In this document: in pieces, positions 23,029-33,097 of the stretch
Layout of the letters: the number at the start of each line of letters is the position of its first letter
Numbering within the stretch: position 1 is the stretch's first letter
From: Acidiferrobacteraceae bacterium
GTDB lineage: Bacteria > Pseudomonadota > Gammaproteobacteria > Acidiferrobacterales > SZUA-150
DNA: 45,027 nucleotides
Reading direction: 5' to 3'
Assembly: GCA_003228915.1 (NCBI GenBank)
Contig: QIGL01000097.1
Location: forward strand, 1 to 45,027
Translations under genes and position numbers: made by a program
Notes under the pieces: model-generated
The model's database searches: none
Seen by the model: only the letters and a program-made list of their open reading frames with translations
Told to the model about the DNA's origin: nothing

Positions 23029-24093
23029 TCAAGCTTGACTGGTAACGCTACCTGATCGAGGCCAGGCCCTGAGTAAAGCCTGCACTAACGTTGCCAGGGG
23101 TATGGCAAAAAATACACCCCAAAATCCCCAAAGACCACCAAACACAAGCACCGCAACAATAATTGCGATTGGATGCAGGTTCACCACTTCAGAAAACATA
23201 ACTGGTACGAGTATAGTGCCATCAAGTGCCTGGATAATTAAATAGGTAATCACCAGGTAAGCAAACGTGGCGCTCCAGCCCCATTGAAAATAGGCCACCA
23301 GTACCACCGGGAATGTCACGACCACTGCGCCCACGTAAGGAACAATAACCGATAAACCCACCAGGGCGCCCAGTAAAATAGCGTACTGCAAACCAAATAT
23401 CGTAAAGGCAATGCCACAGGCTATACCCACTATTAATACTTCCCAGAATTTTCCCTTTACGTAATTACCCAGCTGGGCGTCCATCTCGGTCCAGAGTTTT
23501 ATCATTAAAGTTCTTTTCTTGGGCAGGAAACGTTCAAACCAACTCAGGATCAGCCATTTGTCTTTTAGAAAGAAAAAAACGAGTAATGGCACCAATACCA
23601 GGTAAACAATTAGCGTGACAAAGCTGGTCAGGGAGGAGATAGATTGCGTAATGGCTTTCTGGCTCAGGTTTCCTATTTCACCCGAGATCGTGGCAATCAG
23701 TCGGGCAATTTGCTCTTCCGAAATAAAAGTATAGACATCAGGTAAATCAAGCAAGGCCTGCTGACCTCTGGCGGCCATTGCTGGCAACTGTTGAATAAAC
23801 TCACCTACCTGGACAAAAAGTAGCGGGATAAAACTAAGAAAAAGAAACGTAAATAGCGCCAGGTAGCCAATAAAAACGATGACGACAGAAATATTTCTTC
23901 TGGCGCCGTACTTTTGCATTAACTGGACGATCTCTTCCAGTAAAAACGCAATAATAAGGCCGGCAAATACCGGCAATAACATCCCGCCCATGAAAATAAC
24001 AACTGAAAACCCCAGGACCAGCAAAAATGCCAGGTAAACCGCCTGGGGATCAGCAAAATATTTTCGCGACAGGTCTTTTAGAATACCAACCAT
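23029..24093 (-). CDS. AI-2E family transporter (PerM-like)
   Basis: The 354-residue inner-membrane protein has about eight helices and the family's large central non-membrane region (QQLPAMAARGQQALLDLPDV to GEIGNLSQKAITQS). The conserved C-terminal block GLSVIVPYVGAVVVTFPVVL, and then LVPVMFSEVVNLHPIAIIVAV, is diagnostic for the AI-2E/PerM family. Members have been tied to quorum-signal export and sodium/proton antiport, so the substrate is open. The gene lies 30 nt downstream of the HtrA-type protease gene on the same strand and may be transcribed with it. Confidence 0.9.
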   Translation of the reverse strand: MVGILKDLSRKYFADPQAVYLAFLLVLGFSVVIFMGGMLLPVFAGLIIAFLLEEIVQLMQKYGARRNISVVIVFIGYLALFTFLFLSFIPLLFVQVGEFIQQLPAMAARGQQALLDLPDVYTFISEEQIARLIATISGEIGNLSQKAITQSISSLTSFVTLIVYLVLVPLLVFFFLKDKWLILSWFERFLPKKRTLMIKLWTEMDAQLGNYVKGKFWEVLIVGIACGIAFTIFGLQYAILLGALVGLSVIVPYVGAVVVTFPVVLVAYFQWGWSATFAYLVITYLIIQALDGTILVPVMFSEVVNLHPIAIIVAVLVFGGLWGFWGVFFAIPLATLVQALLRAWPRSGSVTSQA

Positions 24094-24123
24094 TATTGAA
24101 TAGTAGCGTTGTTATCTATTCGC

Positions 24124-25644
24124 TTAATTATGAGGCTTGATAACAATAAAAAACTTTCCGCCTTTTCGCTTAACACGCAGCAGAATATTATTTTTAGTAT
24201 TAACATTTTTGGCAATTTTCTTGAAATCAGAAAGCTTACGTACTTTTTTCCTGTTTAACTCGACAATGACGTCGCCTTTCCTGAGACCTGCTTCCTGCGC
24301 TGAACTATTAGGTTCAACACTTGCTATTACCACGCCTGTCGTGCCTTCAGGCAAACCAATTTGCCTGGATATCTCATCAGTAAGGGTGCGCACTTCCAGC
24401 CCGGCCAGTGCCGACGATTCATTATTGTCGTTTTCAGTTGCAATACCGGCCTCGGCAATGTCTTTAGGTTGCTCGCCAATTTTGATTCTGAGCGTTTTCT
24501 GCTTGCCGTCACGGACAACAATAACATTAACGCGTTTGCCAACCGCGGTCTGGGCAACAAAGTTACGCAGGGTAGTGGGAGAATCAATCGCTTTTCCATC
24601 ATAGGAAATAATCACGTCACCATCCTTGATGCCGCCCGCTTTTGCAGGCGTACCCGCCATCACTTCACCAATAAGTGCGCCGTTTGAATCTTTCAGACCA
24701 AATTGCTTGGCCAGATCTTTTGTGACTTTCTGGATTGAAACACCCAGCCAGCCACGAACGACCTTGCCTGTTTTGATAAGGCTGCTCATCACACTGCGGG
24801 CCATGTTGCTAGGCACCGCAAAACCGATACCCATATAGCCGCCACTACGACTAAAAATTGCAGTATTAATACCGATTAACTCGCCATCAACATTGACCAG
24901 TGCACCGCCAGAGTTGCCAGGATTAATGGCCGCATCTGTTTGGATAAAATCTTCGTAATCGGCAATACCCACATTGGCGCGCCCGACGGCACTGACAATG
25001 CCCATAGTGATGGTTTGATTCAAACCAAAAGGATTGCCAATAGCCAATACATATTCACCAACTTCGAGCCGGTCTGAATCACCCCAGGGCACGCTTGGCA
25101 GATTTTTTGCGTCAATTTTAATGACGGCTAAATCTGTTTTAGGGTCGGTACCAACAACTTTACCAATAAACTCTCTTTTATCGCTCATCAGGACTTTTAT
25201 TTCATCGGCCCCGGCGACGACGTGATTGTTAGTGATAATGTAACCAGCGGAATCAACAATAACGCCAGAACCAAGACTGCTTTCCTTTCGTTTGCGTTTG
25301 CCCCCATTATTATCGCGGCCATTAGGCATCTTATCGCCAAAAAAACGTCTGAAGAACGGGTCGTCCATCAGGGGCGAGCGAAAACTTTTCTGATCCACCG
25401 TCCGGCTGGTCGCAATATTAACCACCGCGGGTGAAGCTGATTTTACAATCGGAACAAAAATACTCTTTGGCGACGTGGAATTATTTTTCTGGGTCGTCGG
25501 AGATGTAGAATTTATTGCTACCTCGCTCTGAACTGGTGATACCCAGTCCATGCGCATGGTTAACATCACGCCAATTACGATACCGAGCAATACCAGGATA
25601 CCTGTAGTAATGCCTATTTTAAGTGAACGATGCTCGCTGGCCAT
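24124..25644 (-). CDS. HtrA/Do-family serine protease, membrane-anchored
   Basis: The 506-residue protein is a periplasmic HtrA protease. Residues 8-30 are a hydrophobic segment without a good cleavage site, so it is probably anchored. The trypsin-like domain carries H141 (TNNHVVAG), D171 (KTDLAVIKI) and S245 (NPGNSGGALV). The loop PFFRRFFGDKMPNGRDNN resembles the LA loop. Two PDZ domains follow (about 290-385 and 405-500; GVSIQKVTKDLAKQFGL begins the first). The role should be degradation or chaperoning of misfolded envelope proteins. GGAGGTTGTTAG before ATG 25644 is a strong ribosome site. It lies downstream of clpB on the same strand. Confidence 0.94.
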   Translation of the reverse strand: MASEHRSLKIGITTGILVLLGIVIGVMLTMRMDWVSPVQSEVAINSTSPTTQKNNSTSPKSIFVPIVKSASPAVVNIATSRTVDQKSFRSPLMDDPFFRRFFGDKMPNGRDNNGGKRKRKESSLGSGVIVDSAGYIITNNHVVAGADEIKVLMSDKREFIGKVVGTDPKTDLAVIKIDAKNLPSVPWGDSDRLEVGEYVLAIGNPFGLNQTITMGIVSAVGRANVGIADYEDFIQTDAAINPGNSGGALVNVDGELIGINTAIFSRSGGYMGIGFAVPSNMARSVMSSLIKTGKVVRGWLGVSIQKVTKDLAKQFGLKDSNGALIGEVMAGTPAKAGGIKDGDVIISYDGKAIDSPTTLRNFVAQTAVGKRVNVIVVRDGKQKTLRIKIGEQPKDIAEAGIATENDNNESSALAGLEVRTLTDEISRQIGLPEGTTGVVIASVEPNSSAQEAGLRKGDVIVELNRKKVRKLSDFKKIAKNVNTKNNILLRVKRKGGKFFIVIKPHN

Positions 25645-25754
25645 CTAACAACCTCCAGAAAATTAATTAAATATAGAAATATAAATAGGAATAGAATCGA
25701 TAGCGATTATACACGTGATTTAAGAGAAATTGTTTGCCAATTATTCCTCATTGA

Positions 25755-28391
25755 TCAGGCCACTTCGTTGCTACTTTTGGCGTCTGATACGGCCCCTTGT
25801 TTGAAAGTAAATTTACCACCTTTCACGCCAACCAACACGACTGAGCCAGGCACGAGTTTAGCAGCCAATATCTCCTGGGCTAAAGGGTTTTCAATTGAGT
25901 TCTGAATGGCGCGTTTTAGCGGCCTGGCGCCATAAACAGGATCAAACCCGGCTTCAGAGAGCTTGTCCAGCGCCTCATCAGAAAGCTCCAGAGACAGATC
26001 TTTTTGTGCCATTCGGTCACGCAGGCCCTGGATCTGAATATCGGCAATATTACGTATTTGCTGTCGATTTAACGAGTGGAAAACAACCATTTCGTCGACA
26101 CGGTTAATAAACTCGGGCCTGAAGTGCTTACCCACCTCTTCCAGGACAGCCGATTTCATAATGTCATAATTGCCATGCCCGTCTTTACTGGCTTTATCAT
26201 CGGCCAAGCCCTGGATAATTTGCGAGCCTATATTCGAGGTCATAATAATGACCGTGTTGCGAAAATCCACAGTCCGGCCCTGGCCATCAGTCAAGCGGCC
26301 ATCATCAAGCACTTGTAACAAAATATTAAATACATCCGGGTGCGCTTTCTCGACTTCATCGAGCAAGATAACTGAATAAGGTTTTCTCCTGACTGCTTCA
26401 GTGAGGTAACCGCCCTCCTCGTAACCGACGTAACCTGGCGGCGCGCCAATCAGGCGCGCAACAGAATGTTTTTCCATAAACTCTGACATATCAATCCTGA
26501 CCAGCGCTTCTTCGGTGTCGAATAAAAATGTCGCCAGTGCCTTGGTTAGTTCAGTTTTACCGACGCCCGTCGGACCGAGGAATAAAAATGAACCATAGGG
26601 TTTTTTATCATCGGATAACCCGGCCCGTGATCGGCGAATGGCATTCGATACGGCTTCTATTGCTTTATCTTGCCCGATTACACGCTCGTGTAACTCGTCT
26701 TCCATGCGCAGAAGTTTATCTCGTTCGCCTTCCATCATTTTCGAAACGGGTATGCCGGTCCATAACGAAACCACTTCAGCAATTTCATTTTCGGTTACCG
26801 AGCTGCGCAACAGGGTCGGCGTCTTGCTTTCGACTGCACTCAAGGTAACAAGTTGATTCTCCAACTCCGGAATTTTCCCGTATTGTAACTCTGACATTTT
26901 AGCCAGGTCACTTGCCCGTCGCGCTACCTCAAGGTCGATGCGTGCGCGGTCAAGCGCTTCTTTAATATGCTGGGCGCCATGTACTTCTGCTTTTTCCGAA
27001 TTCCAGATTTCCTCGAAGTCCGCATATTCTTTGGAAAGTTTATTAATCTCTTGCTCAAGTGTTTGTAGTCGTTTTTTAGAGGCTTCGTCAGATTCTTTTT
27101 TTAATGCTTCTCTTTCAATTTTTAACTGGATCAGGCGACGATCAAGTTTATCCATGACTTCAGGTTTGGAATCAATTTCCATTCGTATGCGCGATGCCGC
27201 TTCATCGATCAAGTCAATGGCCTTGTCAGGCAACTGTCGGTCTGAGATATACCGATGCGACAAGGTGGCGGCCGATACGATTGCGGGATCAGTGATATCC
27301 ACACCGTGATGCACTTCATATTTTTCCTTGAGCCCGCGCAGGATGGCAATGGTTGCCTCTACACTCGGCTCACCAATTACAATCTTCTGGAAACGACGTT
27401 CCAGTGCCGCATCCTTTTCGACGTACTTCCGGTATTCATCCAGGGTCGTGGCGCCGATACAATGTAGCTCGCCACGGGCCAGTGCCGGCTTTAACATATT
27501 GCCGGCATCCATTGAGCCCTCGGCCTTGCCAGCGCCCACCATGGTGTGTAACTCATCTATGAATAAAAGTATGCGCCCTTCTTCTTTTGATAGGTCCTTG
27601 AGCACAGCCTTGAGTCGCTCTTCAAATTCACCCCTGAATTTTGCGCCGGCAATTAACGCAGCCATATCCAGCGACAAGAGTCGTTTATTTTTCAGACCTT
27701 CCGGGACTTCTCCATTTACGATTCGCTGAGCCAGTCCTTCAGCAATGGCAGTTTTACCGACACCGGGCTCACCGATTAGCACCGGGTTATTTTTAGTCCT
27801 TCTTTGTAAAACCTGGATTGCCCGACGTATTTCGTCATCACGACCAATGACGGGGTCAAGCTTGCCCTGTTCGGCTTGCTCGGTCATATCAATGGTATAT
27901 TTTTCCAGCGCCTGCCTGGTTTCTTCGGCATTGGCTTCGCTAACATTTTCGCCGCCACGCATGTCTGCGATGGCCTTTTCAAGATCATTTTTTGACGCAC
28001 CGGCATCTTTTAAACATTTTCCCAGCCCACTCTTGTCTTCCAGTGCAGCCAGGATAAATAATTCGGTTGATAAATACTGGTCATTGCGCTGCTGGGCATA
28101 TTTATCTACCAGGTTTAATAAACGACCAAGATTATTGGACAGGTGAACATCACCGCCATGGCCTTCAACCTGCGGCAAGCTGGCCAATAAAGCATCGATA
28201 CCGCTGTTTAATTTTCCCAGGTTGACGTCGGTCTTGGCCAGCAAGTGGCGTGTACTGCCGCCTTGCTGTTCCAGCAGAGCCGCGAATAAATGCACCGGCT
28301 CAATAAACTGGTGATCACGCCCCACTGCCAGGCTCTGGGCATCTGCCAGTGCCTGCTGGAATTTAGTGGTCAATTTGTCCATATTCATCAT
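25755..28391 (-). CDS. clpB: ATP-dependent disaggregase ClpB
   Basis: ClpB works with DnaK to dissolve protein aggregates. The 878-residue protein has the N-terminal Clp domain (1-150), the first AAA+ module with Walker A GEPGVGKT (207-214), a coiled-coil middle domain (about 410-530, where [20 protein letters not shown] is seen), and the second AAA+ module with GPTGVGKT near 605. The C-terminal D2-small domain, including [15 protein letters not shown], is present. The middle domain distinguishes it from ClpA and ClpC. ATG 28391 is preceded by GGAAATATAA; M4 is an alternative start. A sigma-32-like promoter lies upstream. Confidence 0.97.
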   Translation of the reverse strand: MMNMDKLTTKFQQALADAQSLAVGRDHQFIEPVHLFAALLEQQGGSTRHLLAKTDVNLGKLNSGIDALLASLPQVEGHGGDVHLSNNLGRLLNLVDKYAQQRNDQYLSTELFILAALEDKSGLGKCLKDAGASKNDLEKAIADMRGGENVSEANAEETRQALEKYTIDMTEQAEQGKLDPVIGRDDEIRRAIQVLQRRTKNNPVLIGEPGVGKTAIAEGLAQRIVNGEVPEGLKNKRLLSLDMAALIAGAKFRGEFEERLKAVLKDLSKEEGRILLFIDELHTMVGAGKAEGSMDAGNMLKPALARGELHCIGATTLDEYRKYVEKDAALERRFQKIVIGEPSVEATIAILRGLKEKYEVHHGVDITDPAIVSAATLSHRYISDRQLPDKAIDLIDEAASRIRMEIDSKPEVMDKLDRRLIQLKIEREALKKESDEASKKRLQTLEQEINKLSKEYADFEEIWNSEKAEVHGAQHIKEALDRARIDLEVARRASDLAKMSELQYGKIPELENQLVTLSAVESKTPTLLRSSVTENEIAEVVSLWTGIPVSKMMEGERDKLLRMEDELHERVIGQDKAIEAVSNAIRRSRAGLSDDKKPYGSFLFLGPTGVGKTELTKALATFLFDTEEALVRIDMSEFMEKHSVARLIGAPPGYVGYEEGGYLTEAVRRKPYSVILLDEVEKAHPDVFNILLQVLDDGRLTDGQGRTVDFRNTVIIMTSNIGSQIIQGLADDKASKDGHGNYDIMKSAVLEEVGKHFRPEFINRVDEMVVFHSLNRQQIRNIADIQIQGLRDRMAQKDLSLELSDEALDKLSEAGFDPVYGARPLKRAIQNSIENPLAQEILAAKLVPGSVVLVGVKGGKFTFKQGAVSDAKSSNEVA

Positions 28392-28425
28392 TTATATTTC
28401 CGCAAATTATCAAGCTCAGTAATAA

Positions 28426-28452
28426 AGTGGGGCAAACTGGCTGATTTTCAAG
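28426..28452 (-). promoter_or_regulatory. Sigma-32-type heat-shock promoter of clpB
   Basis: Toward clpB, CTTGAAA (28446-28452) is followed after 13 nt by CCCCACT (28426-28432). These match the RpoH consensus CTTGAAA-N13-15-CCCCAT, with one mismatch in the -10. The position, about 35 bp before the start codon, and the target gene both fit heat-shock control. Confidence 0.85.
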
Positions 28453-28555
28453 CTGTTAAGAAACTTAGACAATAGTCAGAGACCATTGCACGGATTGTCC
28501 TGAATTATGGAATGGCTTTCAATACATAGCAATAACAAGCGAAAAAGCGGACTTT

Positions 28556-28605
28556 AAGTACAGGATGTACTTATGTCGCGTAGTCCATGGATGGACGGGA
28601 GCGAC
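28556..28605. repeat. Pair of hairpins downstream of the glutamate dehydrogenase gene
   Basis: AAGTACAGGATGTACTT (28556-28572) is a palindrome. Next to it GTCGC (28575-28579) and GCGAC (28601-28605) enclose GTCCATGGATGGAC (28583-28596), a nested hairpin. No T-run follows on the minus strand. A loosely similar design (GACTCCAGGGATGGAG, then GCAAC with GTTGC) occurs inside the repeat at 30187-30520. Confidence 0.65.
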
Positions 28606-28684
28606 TAACGCATCATTTCTCATTATTCTGAGCTGGTTTTTTAACGTAGTATTGGAAGAAAAGACTTTCGTGCAAAAGCCTCGA

Positions 28685-30127
28685 CTAATAAACGCCCAAA
28701 TCCAGATAGGACCTGGATATTTTACGAATAGCGACCACAAATGCCGCTGTTCGTAAATCTGATATATCTTCATTGTCCATGTAATTCTGGTAAATCTCCT
28801 GAAAACCTGTGCGCATGGCATCCTCAAGACCTGAACGAACCAGGTCTACTTCGTCGGCACCGCCAAGCAAGGAACCGCGCATTTTTTCCGGGATTTTAAC
28901 GCCGGCATGTTCTTCCAGTAATGCCACGTATTGCTGACCACGCAACTCATCGTAGCGACGTTGCATGCGTCCGAACCGAATATGAGAAAGGTTCCTGATC
29001 CACTCAAAATAGGAGACGATGACGCCGCCCGCATTGACATAAGCATCCGGCAAAACCACTATTTTTCTTTTTCGTAAAATTTCATCGGCGGCGAAGGTTA
29101 CCGGGCCATTGGCGGCCTCAGCAATTAGTTTTGCCTGAATCCTGGGCGCGTTCTCCTCTGTAATTTGCGCCTCCAGGCAGGCCGGGATAAGCACATCACA
29201 GGGCATCTCCAGTACCGATTTTCCGTCTTCAATATATTCTGCGCCTGGAAAGGATTTTACTGAGTGTTTATTAACAATATACTGAAAAACATCTTCGACA
29301 TTGAGGCCATTTTTATTAACAAGAGCGCCGGTTCTTTCGATTATGGCAATGACTTTCACGCCATCTTGTTCCGACAAAAACTTGGCAGCGTGATAACCGA
29401 CATTTCCCAGGCCCTGGATGATGGCCTGTTTGCCATCGAGCCCGCCTGACATGCCCGCTTGTTTTACAATTTCAGGGTGACGGAAAAATTCCTGCAAGGC
29501 ATATTGAACACCACGACCGGTGGCCTCGGTGCGCCCGCGGATGCCGCCATGATGTACTGGCTTGCCAGTCACACAAGCCATGTGATTGATGTCTTCCGGA
29601 AATAAATGTTTATAAGTATCAGCAATCCAGGCCATCTCCCGCTGGCCGGTCCCGAGATCCGGTGCCGGTACATTAGTCGCGGGATTTAAAAAACCTTTTC
29701 TTGCCAGCTCAAGCGTGAAACGACGGGTAATTAACTGTAGCTCATCACGGGTATATTTTTCCGGCTCAATCATGAGCCCGCCTTTTGAACCGCCAAAGGG
29801 AACATCAACCAGTGCACATTTATATGTCATCAGCGCTGCAAGGGCTTCTACCTCGTCCTGGTTGACCATAGCGGCATATCGAATGCCACCCTTTGCCGGT
29901 AAACGATGACTGCTATGGAGTGCCCGCCAGCCACGAAAGACCTGAACCTTGCCACGAATCAAAACCGGGAAACTGACTTGCAAAACCGCGTTACAGGATT
30001 TGATTGCCGCGGCCGTACCGGGGTCGATGTCCAGCACCTTAAGTGCGCGATCAACCATGCGGTCGACACACTGACGAAAACTTAACGGTTTATTCTCACT
30101 ATTATTATTTTTATTTTTAGTGGCCAT
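28685..30127 (-). CDS. Glutamate dehydrogenase family protein
   Basis: The 480-residue enzyme belongs to the Glu/Leu/Phe/Val dehydrogenases, which interconvert glutamate and 2-oxoglutarate with NAD(P). The substrate-binding segment LPAKGGIRYAA (K79), then MTYKCALVDVPFGGSKGG with K103 and catalytic K115, are intact. NVPAPDLGTGQREMAWIADT and the Rossmann motif IQGLGNVGYHAAKFL follow. It has an extra C-terminal stretch compared with the short bacterial enzymes, ending KISRSYLDLGVY. Cofactor use is not evident. The start is ATG 30127. The gene stands alone between repeat-rich gaps; the PII gene glnB at 42782 is the only other nitrogen-linked gene here. Confidence 0.93.
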   Translation of the reverse strand: MATKNKNNNSENKPLSFRQCVDRMVDRALKVLDIDPGTAAAIKSCNAVLQVSFPVLIRGKVQVFRGWRALHSSHRLPAKGGIRYAAMVNQDEVEALAALMTYKCALVDVPFGGSKGGLMIEPEKYTRDELQLITRRFTLELARKGFLNPATNVPAPDLGTGQREMAWIADTYKHLFPEDINHMACVTGKPVHHGGIRGRTEATGRGVQYALQEFFRHPEIVKQAGMSGGLDGKQAIIQGLGNVGYHAAKFLSEQDGVKVIAIIERTGALVNKNGLNVEDVFQYIVNKHSVKSFPGAEYIEDGKSVLEMPCDVLIPACLEAQITEENAPRIQAKLIAEAANGPVTFAADEILRKRKIVVLPDAYVNAGGVIVSYFEWIRNLSHIRFGRMQRRYDELRGQQYVALLEEHAGVKIPEKMRGSLLGGADEVDLVRSGLEDAMRTGFQEIYQNYMDNEDISDLRTAAFVVAIRKISRSYLDLGVY

Positions 30128-30186
30128 GTTTAACTGATCCCTCGGTAGTTGACCCTGCTATATCGCCTGAAAATGTTATATCCAAA

Positions 30187-30520
30187 GAAGCTTTGATCAA
30201 TTGTCATCTCGACCGCAGTGGAGAGATCTCATACCACGGAACTTCAGCAGTCTCAGGAAGCTCAAGATTCCTCCGCTTCGGTCGGAATGACAAGTATATG
30301 CCGGAATGACAAACATATGGCGGAATGACAAACATATCATTGACCAGAGTTTTCCATGTCATCTCGACCGCAGTGGACGACTCCAGGGATGGAGGAGCTA
30401 GAGCAACGCATGGAGCAGTTGCCGAGAGATCTCATACCACGGAACTTCAGTAGTATCAGGCGGTGACAAGATTCCTCCACTTCGGTCGGAATGACAAACA
30501 TATATTAATCAGAGCTTTCC
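30187..30520. repeat. MITE-like element, tandem double copy
   Basis: Two related units abut. The left unit (30187-30355) starts GAAGCTTTGATCAATTGTCA and ends near ATTGACCAGAGTTTTCC. The right unit (30356-30520) starts GTCATCTCGACCGCAGTGG and ends ATTAATCAGAGCTTTCC. Both carry the ACTTCAG and GATTCCTCC core seen at 4514-4665. The right unit contains an extra insert with CTCCAGGGATGGAG and GCAAC/GTTGC hairpins. CGGAATGACA units are repeated three times in the left unit. Confidence 0.75.
30282..30337 (+). repeat. Short tandem repeat inside the MITE-like element
   Basis: CGGAATGACAAGTATATG, CGGAATGACAAACATATG and CGGAATGACAAACATATC follow one another at 18-20 bp spacing. The equivalent stretch of the copy before metH has two units (CGGAATGACAAAAATTTA and TGGAATGACAGACATGTA), so the number varies between copies. 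Confidence 0.8.
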
Positions 30521-30545
30521 TAAATATTAGCTTGTGAACCATTCT

Positions 30546-31820
30546 TTATAAAGCAGCTTTTCGGCCCCTCTGCTCATCAATCGTTAACAGCATTAAACCC
30601 CCTGCTACGAAAAATAATATCGTAATCAGTAGTGCCAGTTTGTGATCGCCCTTGGTCAGGTAAGCCGTGATGCCGTAACTGACGGGGCCAATAATTGCCG
30701 CCAGGCGAACAGCGAAAGTCCACAGCCCAAAAAATTCTGCCGACTGGCCCGGTGGTGAGAATTGTCCCACTAGCGCCCTGCCTGCCGACTGGCTAGCGCC
30801 CATGGCCAAACCTATCAAGTTGGCTACTAACCAGAAAACGATCCGTGTTTCACTAAAATAAGCTGTCAATAATGCGATTACCCACAATGCCAACGTCAGG
30901 CCCAGGGTGTTGATTGAGCCGATTTTGTCTTGCACAAACCCGAATACAAACGCACCAAGTGCTGCCGTAATATTAACTATTAATATCAATGTAATTGAAT
31001 CCTGGGTCGTAAAGCCCATCACTTCCTGGGCATAAACTGCTGCAATCACGATAACCGTATGGATACCCGAATAAAAAATCGCCAGGGCAATCAAAAAACG
31101 AAATAAATCTCGATAATGGTGTGCGTGCTTTAGTGTTTTTATTAAGCTGGCCAGTCCTGAAAAATAATTTTTTTTATTCTCGCTTGCTGTGGCTCGTTCC
31201 CGTAACCACAAAAAAGTAGGTAATGCAGCCAGGGCAAACATGGCAGCAGTAATCCACATTGTCACCGGGATAGTGTTTTCAGGACTCAGGCCCTCATTTT
31301 GGGCCCAGGAGACATAAGCAAGACTTAAGCCCAAAACCAGCAATCCGCCCAAGTAACCAATTGTCCAACCAAAGCCAGAGACTCGTCCCATATCCTGTGG
31401 TGGTGATATTTCCGGTAAAAATGCTGCGATTAAACCTTCACCCAGGGCAAACATATAATTCGAAAATATGATCAGGCCAATTGCCAGTACAATATCGCCA
31501 GGACCTACCCAGCCAAGCATGGCTGTGGCGGCGACACATCCTATGGTAGTTAAAAGCAGGAATTTCTTTTTTGAGGCCCTTTGATCTGCTATCGCACCAA
31601 TCACAGGTGCGCTTACAAGCACAAGCAAATTGGCAACTGCCAGTGTCAATACCCACAAGAAGGTGGCTTGACCATTTTCCAGGCTGGCGGCCACGACACC
31701 AACAAAATAGGCATTAAATACTGCCGTCAGTACCACCGTTGTATAACCTGAATTGGCAAAGTCATACATGGCCCAGGAAAAAATTTCTTTTCGTGGTGCT
31801 AACTGTTCGGTTACAGACAT
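30546..31820 (-). CDS. UMF1-family MFS permease
   Basis: The 424-residue protein is a polytopic inner-membrane permease of the UMF1 (Atg22/YxiO-like) branch of the MFS. It has the opening EIFSWAMYDFANSGYTTVV, highly typical of that group, followed by about 12 helices, a GAIADQRASKKKFLLL loop between helices 2 and 3, and a long central loop (LWLRERATASENKKNYFSG). The substrate of bacterial members is unknown; yeast Atg22 exports amino acids from the vacuole. The gene follows egtD on the same strand after 75 bp without an evident terminator. Movement of ergothioneine, hercynine or histidine is a reasonable hypothesis from context only. Confidence 0.9.
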   Translation of the reverse strand: MSVTEQLAPRKEIFSWAMYDFANSGYTTVVLTAVFNAYFVGVVAASLENGQATFLWVLTLAVANLLVLVSAPVIGAIADQRASKKKFLLLTTIGCVAATAMLGWVGPGDIVLAIGLIIFSNYMFALGEGLIAAFLPEISPPQDMGRVSGFGWTIGYLGGLLVLGLSLAYVSWAQNEGLSPENTIPVTMWITAAMFALAALPTFLWLRERATASENKKNYFSGLASLIKTLKHAHHYRDLFRFLIALAIFYSGIHTVIVIAAVYAQEVMGFTTQDSITLILIVNITAALGAFVFGFVQDKIGSINTLGLTLALWVIALLTAYFSETRIVFWLVANLIGLAMGASQSAGRALVGQFSPPGQSAEFFGLWTFAVRLAAIIGPVSYGITAYLTKGDHKLALLITILFFVAGGLMLLTIDEQRGRKAAL

Positions 31821-31895
31821 TTCGTATCGCTCAATTTACCCACCAATCGCCGATCAGTCAGGGCGCTGGCAGACAAGGCTTTAAAAACAGAAATA

Positions 31896-32909
31896 TTACA
31901 GGAGGACTGATTCTGGTTGCGCCATAACCAGTGAAAAGTAATTGTTTGCAGGCTGGAAATGATCAGTAACTTTCATGCCGGACTTTTGGAGCAAGGTTTT
32001 AATATGGTCTGGAGTGAATTTTCTGCTAATTTCAGTAAGAATAGTTTCGTCTGCGTCAAATTCCACATCCAGATTGATTGACTCTATCCTGACTTTTTGT
32101 GCCTTCGTCGACCTTAAATGCATCTCGATTCTGGATTCTTTCTCGTTAAACCAGGCATCATGCTCGAATGCCTCCAGGTCAAAGTTTGCTGAAAGTTCCC
32201 GGTTAATGACAGCCAGCACGTTTCTGTTGAATGAAGCTGTCAGCCCCGCACGATCATTGTATGCCAGATTAAGAACATCATGGTCTTTAATCCGATCAAA
32301 ACCCAGCAGGAAACGATCATCGGGTCGCATGATTGACTTTAGCTGTTCAAGAAATTGTATTGCCTCAAGCTCGTGAAAATTACCGAAGGTGCCCCCAAGA
32401 AAAACAAACAATCGTGGCTCGTCATGGTCAGGCAATGTTGTCATGTCATCACAATAATCAGCAACGACGCCTTTTATGTTTAGCCATTCGTAAGATTGGG
32501 ACAGGTGCAGACCCGCTTGTTCAATTATTTCGCCACAGATATCAACAGGATGGTAATCTATGGATAAATTAAGGTGCTCACATGCATCAAGTAAATGACG
32601 GGTCTTTTTTGAAACACCACTACCCAGCTCAATAATATGCGCAGGCCTGGCTGACTCCATTATTTTCACCGCACTGCTTGCTAACAGCGCGTCTTCTATC
32701 CTGGTTGGATAGTATTCTTTAGTATCGCAAATTTTATCAAACAATCTTGATCCGTGTGCATCATAAAAATATTTGGGCGCCAATGTTTTTGGATTCGCCG
32801 ACAACCCTTTAAAAACATCGTTAGCAAGATCAGCATAAGCGTCTTTATATGTGATGGTTCTGAGGCTAAATTGACTGGGTGACGGTGCAAGTTTCTCGGA
32901 TACTTCCAT
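31896..32909 (-). CDS. egtD: L-histidine N-alpha-methyltransferase (ergothioneine pathway)
   Basis: EgtD trimethylates the alpha-amino group of histidine with three SAM to give hercynine, the first step of ergothioneine synthesis. The 337 residues match the family: PKYFYDAHGSRLFDKI with the EYYPTR block (65-70), SAM-binding IELGSGVSKKT (E94-G98), YHPVDI, then FLGGTFGNFHELEA and LLGFDRIKD. ATG 32909 is preceded by GGAGAGGTAATA. It is divergent from egtC-egtB, with about 200 bp of shared upstream sequence, and a UMF1-type permease follows downstream. A lone EgtD could be ambiguous, but egtB and egtC beside it make the assignment strong. Confidence 0.95.
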   Translation of the reverse strand: MEVSEKLAPSPSQFSLRTITYKDAYADLANDVFKGLSANPKTLAPKYFYDAHGSRLFDKICDTKEYYPTRIEDALLASSAVKIMESARPAHIIELGSGVSKKTRHLLDACEHLNLSIDYHPVDICGEIIEQAGLHLSQSYEWLNIKGVVADYCDDMTTLPDHDEPRLFVFLGGTFGNFHELEAIQFLEQLKSIMRPDDRFLLGFDRIKDHDVLNLAYNDRAGLTASFNRNVLAVINRELSANFDLEAFEHDAWFNEKESRIEMHLRSTKAQKVRIESINLDVEFDADETILTEISRKFTPDHIKTLLQKSGMKVTDHFQPANNYFSLVMAQPESVLL

Positions 32910-33097
32910 TATTACCTCTCCTGTATTCCTGCCTGTTTTTACTGCAAGATTATACTAAGTCAGAATCATACAGGAAGGACTGGAAGGTCTCAAAAACTGC
33001 TAAATACCGGATATAGAGTAGTCGTAATTCCCGAAATAGAACACGGGTATTGATAACGGCTAAATCGATTACTGACAAGATGCACGCTGGTTGTATC

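Larger units (their letters stand above)
30128..30545. other. Non-coding gap carrying a tandem repeat element
   Basis: The 418-bp gap between the UMF1-type permease stop and the dehydrogenase start contains no gene. Most of it (30187-30520) is the compound MITE-like element. About 55 bp remain between the element and the dehydrogenase ATG, so the element may form much of that gene's leader or promoter region. Confidence 0.6.

Noticed and set aside
27328-27729. Open frame on the plus strand inside clpB
   Set aside because: Antisense to the first AAA+ module of ClpB; composition is that of a shadow frame.
28519-28827. Small minus-strand frame after the glutamate dehydrogenase gene
   Set aside because: It overlaps the end of the dehydrogenase gene and runs through palindromic repeats; no coding signature.
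30282-30337. CRISPR array
   Set aside because: Three 18-20 bp units without unique spacers inside a MITE-like element; no cas genes.
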